Below are positions 59,896 to 64,000 of a stretch of 64,000 bases of DNA, piece after piece (positions within the stretch are counted from its first letter, which is position 1; the number at the start of each line of letters is the position of its first letter). Source of the stretch: MPNP01 sp965215545 (GTDB lineage: Bacteria; Pseudomonadota; Alphaproteobacteria; Rhodobacterales; Rhodobacteraceae). The notes beneath the pieces were generated by a model, which was not told where the DNA came from, did no database searches, and saw nothing but the letters and a program-made list of their open reading frames with translations. Position numbers and translations under genes: made by a program. The stretch covers positions 2,914,001 to 2,978,000 of the forward strand of contig OZ244066.1 in the NCBI GenBank assembly GCA_965215545.1, given 5' to 3'.

Positions 59896-61095
59896 ATGCA
59901 CCTGAACCCACATATGACCGCGACCATCAGTCCGCCGGTCATGGTGGCGCGGCGGTGGCTTGACACGATTCGGCCCGAGACGGATGCAGGGCTGCTCAAC
60001 ATGTCGCAAGCGGCCCCGGTTCTCCCGCCCCCTGCACCCTTGCGCGAAGCAATTGCGAAGGCGGCAGCGGAGCGGGATGATGCCCATATCTACGGGCCGG
60101 TGCTGGGACTGGCCCGGCTCCGTTCGGTGTTTGCCGCGAAGTGGTCCGCGATCTACGGGGGGCGGATTGCGATGGATAATGTGGCGATCACATCGGGTTG
60201 CAACCAGGCGTTTACGGCTGCCATGGCGGTTCTGGCATCACCGGGTGACAATGTGGTCATCACGACCCCCTGGTACTTCAATCACAGGATGTGGCTGGAC
60301 ATGGCAGGGGTTGAGGTGCGGGCCTTGCCGGTTGGTGAGGATATGCAGCCCGATGTCGAACGGGCAGCGGGATTGATTGATGCGCGCACCCGGGCCCTCG
60401 TGCTGATCACACCCAACAATCCCACCGGATGCGAGTATGAGCCGGCGCGAATCATGCAGTTTTTTGAACTGGCGCGCCGACGGAAGATCGCGCTGGTTGT
60501 CGACGAGACCTACTGCGACTTCCGGGCGGCAGACGGCAAGCCACATTCCCTCTTTTCGGACCCCGACTGGTCAGAGACACTGGTGCATCTGTATTCCTTT
60601 TCGAAGTCATTTCGACTGACCGGTCACCGTGTGGGGGCACTGGTTGCATCGCGGCAAATCCTCGATGAGGTGGAAAAGTATCTCGACACGGTCACGATCT
60701 GTCCCAACCAGCTTGGCCAGCTTGCCGCGCTTTTTGGTCTTGAGCATCTCGGCGACTGGCTGGCCGGTGAGCGGCAGGAAATCCTGCGGCGCAAGCGGAC
60801 CCTGGAGGCGGAACTGGCCCGCTGTGACAGTTGGCAGCTGCTCAGCTGTGGGGCCTATTTTGCCTATCTTGGCTACCGGGAAGCGGTGTCGTCGGCGACG
60901 GTGGCCCAGGACCTGCTGCGTCAAAGGAACATTCTGGCCCTGCCGGACGCGATGTTCCTGCCGGAGGCATTGCCGGACGGTCCGCCCTGTTGCCATCGCA
61001 GCCTTCGTTTTGCCTATGCCAATATTGCCAGTGAGGGGATCGTTGAATTCGCGCATCGCCTTGCAGACTTCAGGCCCGGGGCGGCGGGGGCCTGA
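59896..61095 (+). CDS. Class I/II aminotransferase (PLP-dependent)
   Basis: A 399-residue fold-type I aminotransferase. GGAAGAGG stands 7 bases before ATG 59896. The cofactor residues are visible: N175 (TPNNPTG), D203 (VVDETYCDF), K237 (YSFSKSFRLTGHR), plus the C-terminal arginine region (HRSLRFAYANI). Substrate range cannot be assigned; aspartate/aromatic-type transaminases share these motifs. It is followed by ppiD after 67 bp. The first coding bases are repeated at 57.8 kb. Confidence 0.9.
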   Translation: MHLNPHMTATISPPVMVARRWLDTIRPETDAGLLNMSQAAPVLPPPAPLREAIAKAAAERDDAHIYGPVLGLARLRSVFAAKWSAIYGGRIAMDNVAITSGCNQAFTAAMAVLASPGDNVVITTPWYFNHRMWLDMAGVEVRALPVGEDMQPDVERAAGLIDARTRALVLITPNNPTGCEYEPARIMQFFELARRRKIALVVDETYCDFRAADGKPHSLFSDPDWSETLVHLYSFSKSFRLTGHRVGALVASRQILDEVEKYLDTVTICPNQLGQLAALFGLEHLGDWLAGERQEILRRKRTLEAELARCDSWQLLSCGAYFAYLGYREAVSSATVAQDLLRQRNILALPDAMFLPEALPDGPPCCHRSLRFAYANIASEGIVEFAHRLADFRPGAAGA

Positions 61096-61162
61096 TCTGC
61101 TTGCAGAGCAAGGTGGGGGGTCATAATGGCGGCAACGCGCTGGGACAACGATTGACAACTTC

Positions 61163-63025
61163 ATGGCACGAGCACGGAAACGGCGTCTTTCAAACGTCTT
61201 TGTCTGGATCATTCTTGGATTGCTGATCGTCGGCCTGATGGGGTTCGGTATCGGTAATTTTTCCGGAACAACCAATCAGCTTGGGTCCGTCGGATCGGCG
61301 GAGATCATGATCAGCAGGTATGTCCAGGCCTACCAGACCATCAGCCAGAACCTGACACGGGCCTATCCATGGCTGGCGGGGACGGAAGAACTCGACAGAT
61401 TGGCAACGCGCCAGGCGCTGGGGACTGTGACCAGTACCGCGGCGCTAGCCAATGAGACGCGCCGTATGGGGCTGTCCGTGGGCGATGAGTCGGTTCTCGA
61501 AATCATTCGGACGTTTCCGCCATTTCTCGATGCCCAGGGTGACTTCAGTGAGGATTTCTATCGGTTCTATCTTGCGCAGAATGGCCTGACATCAGCGGAG
61601 CTTGATGCCATGCTGCGTCAGGAGGAGACCCTGCAGTTGCTCAACACCGTCCTGGCACGGGGTCTGGCCCCCCGGGCAAGTTGGCTGGACTCGGTGGTGG
61701 CCTACGAACTCGAGACCCGTGATGTCTCTTGGGCGGAAATCACTGATGAATTTGTTGATTCCGACCAATTGCAGCCCAGCGGATCCGAGCTGCGAGCCCA
61801 CTATGACGAAAATCGGCACGTGTTCACCATACCGGCCAGACGGAATGTGACCTATGCCTGGATCACTCCGGACATGATCAGCGATCCGGCCGGTGTCACC
61901 GGACCGGATGTCGAGTCTCTCTACGATGAACGTATCGACGAGTATATGATCCCCCCGCGCCGGGTGGTAGCCAGAATGGCCTTTCCAACGCTTGAGGAGG
62001 CCCGCGCGGCCAGCGAGCGGATCGCCGACGGCTCCGTGACCTTCGACGATGTCGCCGAAGAGCGGGGGATCGTCCTCGCTGACATCCTGCTCGGGGCTGT
62101 CGAACGGGAGACATTGGCCGAGACGGCGGCAGCGGCTGTCTTTGGTGTTGAGGCGATCGGGGTTGTCGGACCGGTTGACTCGCAGGTTGGACCCGCCCTC
62201 TTCAACGTGACCGGGATCCTGAATCCGGTGGAGCGGACACTTGATGATGTGCGGGACGAGTTGGTGGCCGAGATCGCCCGCGGACGGGCCACCAGGTCAC
62301 TTGAGGATCAGCTGGAAGGTTTCAATGACCTGCTCGCCGAGGGCGTGACGCTGGAAGAGTTGACCGCAACGACACCCATGCAGCTCGCATCCGTTGCCTA
62401 TGATGATGGTACAGGGGGCGACATCCTCAACTCGGCCGCTTTCCGGAACGCTGCCGAGGCCGTCACCGAGACGGATTATCCCGAAATCATCCCCCTGGAA
62501 ACGGGCGGTGCCTTTGCCATCCGGCTGGATGGGATCACCGATGAACGTCAGCAAGGCTACGAGGAGGCCCGGCCCGAGGTTGAGGCGGCCTGGCGGGCAG
62601 CGGCTGTCCATGCCCGCAAGATGGAAGCGGCCAGGCGGATTGCCGAGGCCTTGACGGGACCGGGAGACTTTGCCGATGCTGGACTTGTCGAGGTGGAAAC
62701 CCGCGAAGGCCTGACGCGCGGGCAGTCCGTACCGGCCACCCCGGCAAATCTGACCCTGCGCGCATTTGCCCTCAATGAGGGGGAGGCGGGCGTGGCCGAT
62801 GACGGGAGTCGGGTTGTGGTGTTACGGGTCGACGCCATCAATCCCGCCGAGTCAGCCGAGAACTATCGCGCCCTGCTCGATTCCGAATTTGCCCGATTGA
62901 TGGGCAATGATGTCCTGACGTATTTCTCGCGGCATGTTGTCAACACGGCCGATATCGAGATCAATGAGGCCGCGCTGAATGCCATTTCAGCCCAGCTCCG
63001 GTCCCAATATGTCCCTGTTCCCTGA
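61163..63025 (+). CDS. PpiD/SurA-like periplasmic peptidyl-prolyl isomerase (membrane anchored)
   Basis: A 620-residue protein. Residues ~12-30 are a membrane anchor (VFVWIILGLLIVGLMGFGIG), followed by a SurA_N-like helical domain (~35-200) and a central region resembling a degenerate parvulin domain (PPRRVVARMAFPTLEEARAASERIADG; FDDVAEERG). It chaperones exported proteins at the inner membrane. ppiD upstream of trpE is a common alphaproteobacterial order, seen here with a 17-bp overlap. The parvulin domain lacks the usual strong HILV motif, so isomerase activity may be lost. Confidence 0.85.
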   Translation: MARARKRRLSNVFVWIILGLLIVGLMGFGIGNFSGTTNQLGSVGSAEIMISRYVQAYQTISQNLTRAYPWLAGTEELDRLATRQALGTVTSTAALANETRRMGLSVGDESVLEIIRTFPPFLDAQGDFSEDFYRFYLAQNGLTSAELDAMLRQEETLQLLNTVLARGLAPRASWLDSVVAYELETRDVSWAEITDEFVDSDQLQPSGSELRAHYDENRHVFTIPARRNVTYAWITPDMISDPAGVTGPDVESLYDERIDEYMIPPRRVVARMAFPTLEEARAASERIADGSVTFDDVAEERGIVLADILLGAVERETLAETAAAAVFGVEAIGVVGPVDSQVGPALFNVTGILNPVERTLDDVRDELVAEIARGRATRSLEDQLEGFNDLLAEGVTLEELTATTPMQLASVAYDDGTGGDILNSAAFRNAAEAVTETDYPEIIPLETGGAFAIRLDGITDERQQGYEEARPEVEAAWRAAAVHARKMEAARRIAEALTGPGDFADAGLVEVETREGLTRGQSVPATPANLTLRAFALNEGEAGVADDGSRVVVLRVDAINPAESAENYRALLDSEFARLMGNDVLTYFSRHVVNTADIEINEAALNAISAQLRSQYVPVP

Positions 63026-64000
63026 CCGGCAGAGCTTCACCGAGGCCTACCGTCAGGGCAAGAACCAGATCGTCTCAGCCACGATCCCGGCCGATCTTGA
63101 CACGCCGGTCTCGCTGTATCTGAAACTCGCGGGGGACCGGGTCGACAGTTTCCTCCTTGAGTCGGTGACCGGTGGAGACGTCCGGGGACGCTACTCGATC
63201 ATGGGGCTCGCTCCCGACCTGATCTGGGAGTGCCGGGGCAGGCGATCGGTCTGTCGGGGTCCCGAGGGTGCCCCGCCGGGCCTCGATACTGATGCGCTCA
63301 CGGCACTTGGCGACCTGCACCCCTTCGGATCGCTGCGTCGCATACTGGAGATCAGCCAGGTGGCCCTGCCGCCCGACCTGCCAGCCAGTTGTTGTGGCCT
63401 GTTCGGTTATCTGGGCTACGACATGATCCGACTGATCGAGGATCTGCCCGATGCGAACCCTGAACGCATGGACATTCCGGATGCCCGGCTTGTCCGACCG
63501 ACGATCATCGCCGTATGGGATGCCATCAGGAGTGAAGTCACGATTGTCAGCCCGGCCTGGTACGCCCGGGACATGCCAGCGGCCGAGGCCCATGACCAGG
63601 CCTGCCAACGGGTCGAGGCGGCCCTGCAGCGCGTGCGGGGCGAGATCCCGATGCCGCAGATGGGCCCGAGTGATCCGGGCATTGGGGAACCGGTCAGCGA
63701 GATCGACAGCGCAACCTATATGGATATGGTTGAACGGGCCAAGGCGTATATTGCCGCCGGCGACATCTTCCAGGTCGTCCCCAGCCATTGCTGGGTCATG
63801 GACTATCCATTGCCACCCCTGGCGCTCTACCGGGCCTTGCGGCGCACCAACCCGTCGCCCTTCATGTTTTACTTCAACCTGCCCGACTGCCAGATTGTCG
63901 GTGCCAGTCCGGAAATCCTGGTCCGGGTCTTTGCCAATGAGATCACGATCCGCCCATTGGCCGGCACCCGACCGCGGGGTGCCAGTCCGGAGGAAGACCG
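63009..64000 (+). CDS. trpE: Anthranilate synthase component I (partial, cut by window end)
   Basis: The first ~330 residues, starting ATG 63009 inside the end of ppiD. N-terminal Anth_synt_I_N domain (LDTPVSLYLKLAGDRVDSFLLESVTGG; GRYSIMGLAP, with a feedback-site-like LLES). The catalytic domain begins ~235 (MVERAKAYIAAGDIFQVVPSH) and includes NPSPFMFYFNLPDCQIVGASPEILVRV and RPLAGTRPRG. It converts chorismate to anthranilate with TrpG. The frame stays open to the window edge. Confidence 0.95.
   Translation, partial: MSLFPDRQSFTEAYRQGKNQIVSATIPADLDTPVSLYLKLAGDRVDSFLLESVTGGDVRGRYSIMGLAPDLIWECRGRRSVCRGPEGAPPGLDTDALTALGDLHPFGSLRRILEISQVALPPDLPASCCGLFGYLGYDMIRLIEDLPDANPERMDIPDARLVRPTIIAVWDAIRSEVTIVSPAWYARDMPAAEAHDQACQRVEAALQRVRGEIPMPQMGPSDPGIGEPVSEIDSATYMDMVERAKAYIAAGDIFQVVPSHCWVMDYPLPPLALYRALRRTNPSPFMFYFNLPDCQIVGASPEILVRVFANEITIRPLAGTRPRGASPEED

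Noticed and set aside
1..64000. CRISPR arrays, rRNA genes, complete insertion sequences
   Set aside because: No regularly spaced repeat-spacer pattern, no rRNA-like sequence and no transposase were seen in the window.

Overview
The window looks like a chromosomal segment of a high-GC alphaproteobacterium, probably free-living or facultative and near the Rhodospirillales/Rhodobacterales grade; I cannot place it further. The signs are an rplU-rpmA-obgE-proB-proA block, lipA-coq10, a split two-ORF methionine synthase behind an ArsR/methyltransferase regulator, ppiD next to trpE, an IalB-like protein and tight ATGA/GTGA/TGATG gene overlaps.

Layout. 1-4.2 kb is an accessory patch: a direct repeat of at least 1,061 bp (an AlbA_2/HATPase gene and the 3' end of a SelA-like gene) brackets a DUF433/DUF5615-type toxin-antitoxin pair. 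4.7-7.3 kb (-) is lipA, coq10-like and an unusual membrane/HNH-like protein. 8.1-15.2 kb (+) holds icd, then a methionine operon (regulator, metF, metH in two parts). 16-21.8 kb (-) has DUF1330, alaS, recA, an MBL-fold hydrolase and rlmE. 21.9-26.2 kb (+) is a second folate/corrinoid methyl-transfer operon. 27.2-32.2 kb (-) is pgi, zwf, aroB, aroK. 32.3-37 kb (+) has a secreted protein, xerD, a CorC-like transporter and ialB. 37.7-42.1 kb (-) is ketosynthase, acyl carrier protein, lpxD and an L,D-transpeptidase. After a GC-rich 2-kb stretch without genes come a DUF882 protein (+), proA, proB, obgE, a CoA-binding protein, rpmA, rplU and pstA-pstC-pstS (all -), and tRNA-Ser. 55.2-59.6 kb is a second accessory patch with secreted-protein genes and a 1.6-kb near-tandem duplication. 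The end has an aminotransferase, ppiD and a partial trpE (+).

The most interesting signal is a dispersed set of small secreted proteins of unknown function (15.3, 26.3 and 56.0 kb, plus a decayed relative at 55.3 kb). In the three intact loci a good ribosome binding site and ATG are followed within a few codons by an uninterrupted run of 10, 12 or 10 cytosines and then a signal peptide. At 15.3 and 26.3 kb the ATG is out of frame with the signal peptide and body; at 56.0 kb it is in frame. This is the arrangement expected of phase-variable surface or secreted antigens switched by homopolymer slippage. All four loci also share an upstream element (GTAGTGtC...TTGAAAtttTC...). At 15.2 and 26.2 kb it starts at or just before the stop codon of a B12-methyltransfer gene. 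A homopolymer G run (8 versus 9) and a 33-bp coding repeat differ between the two copies of the 1.6-kb duplication, so slippage does occur here.
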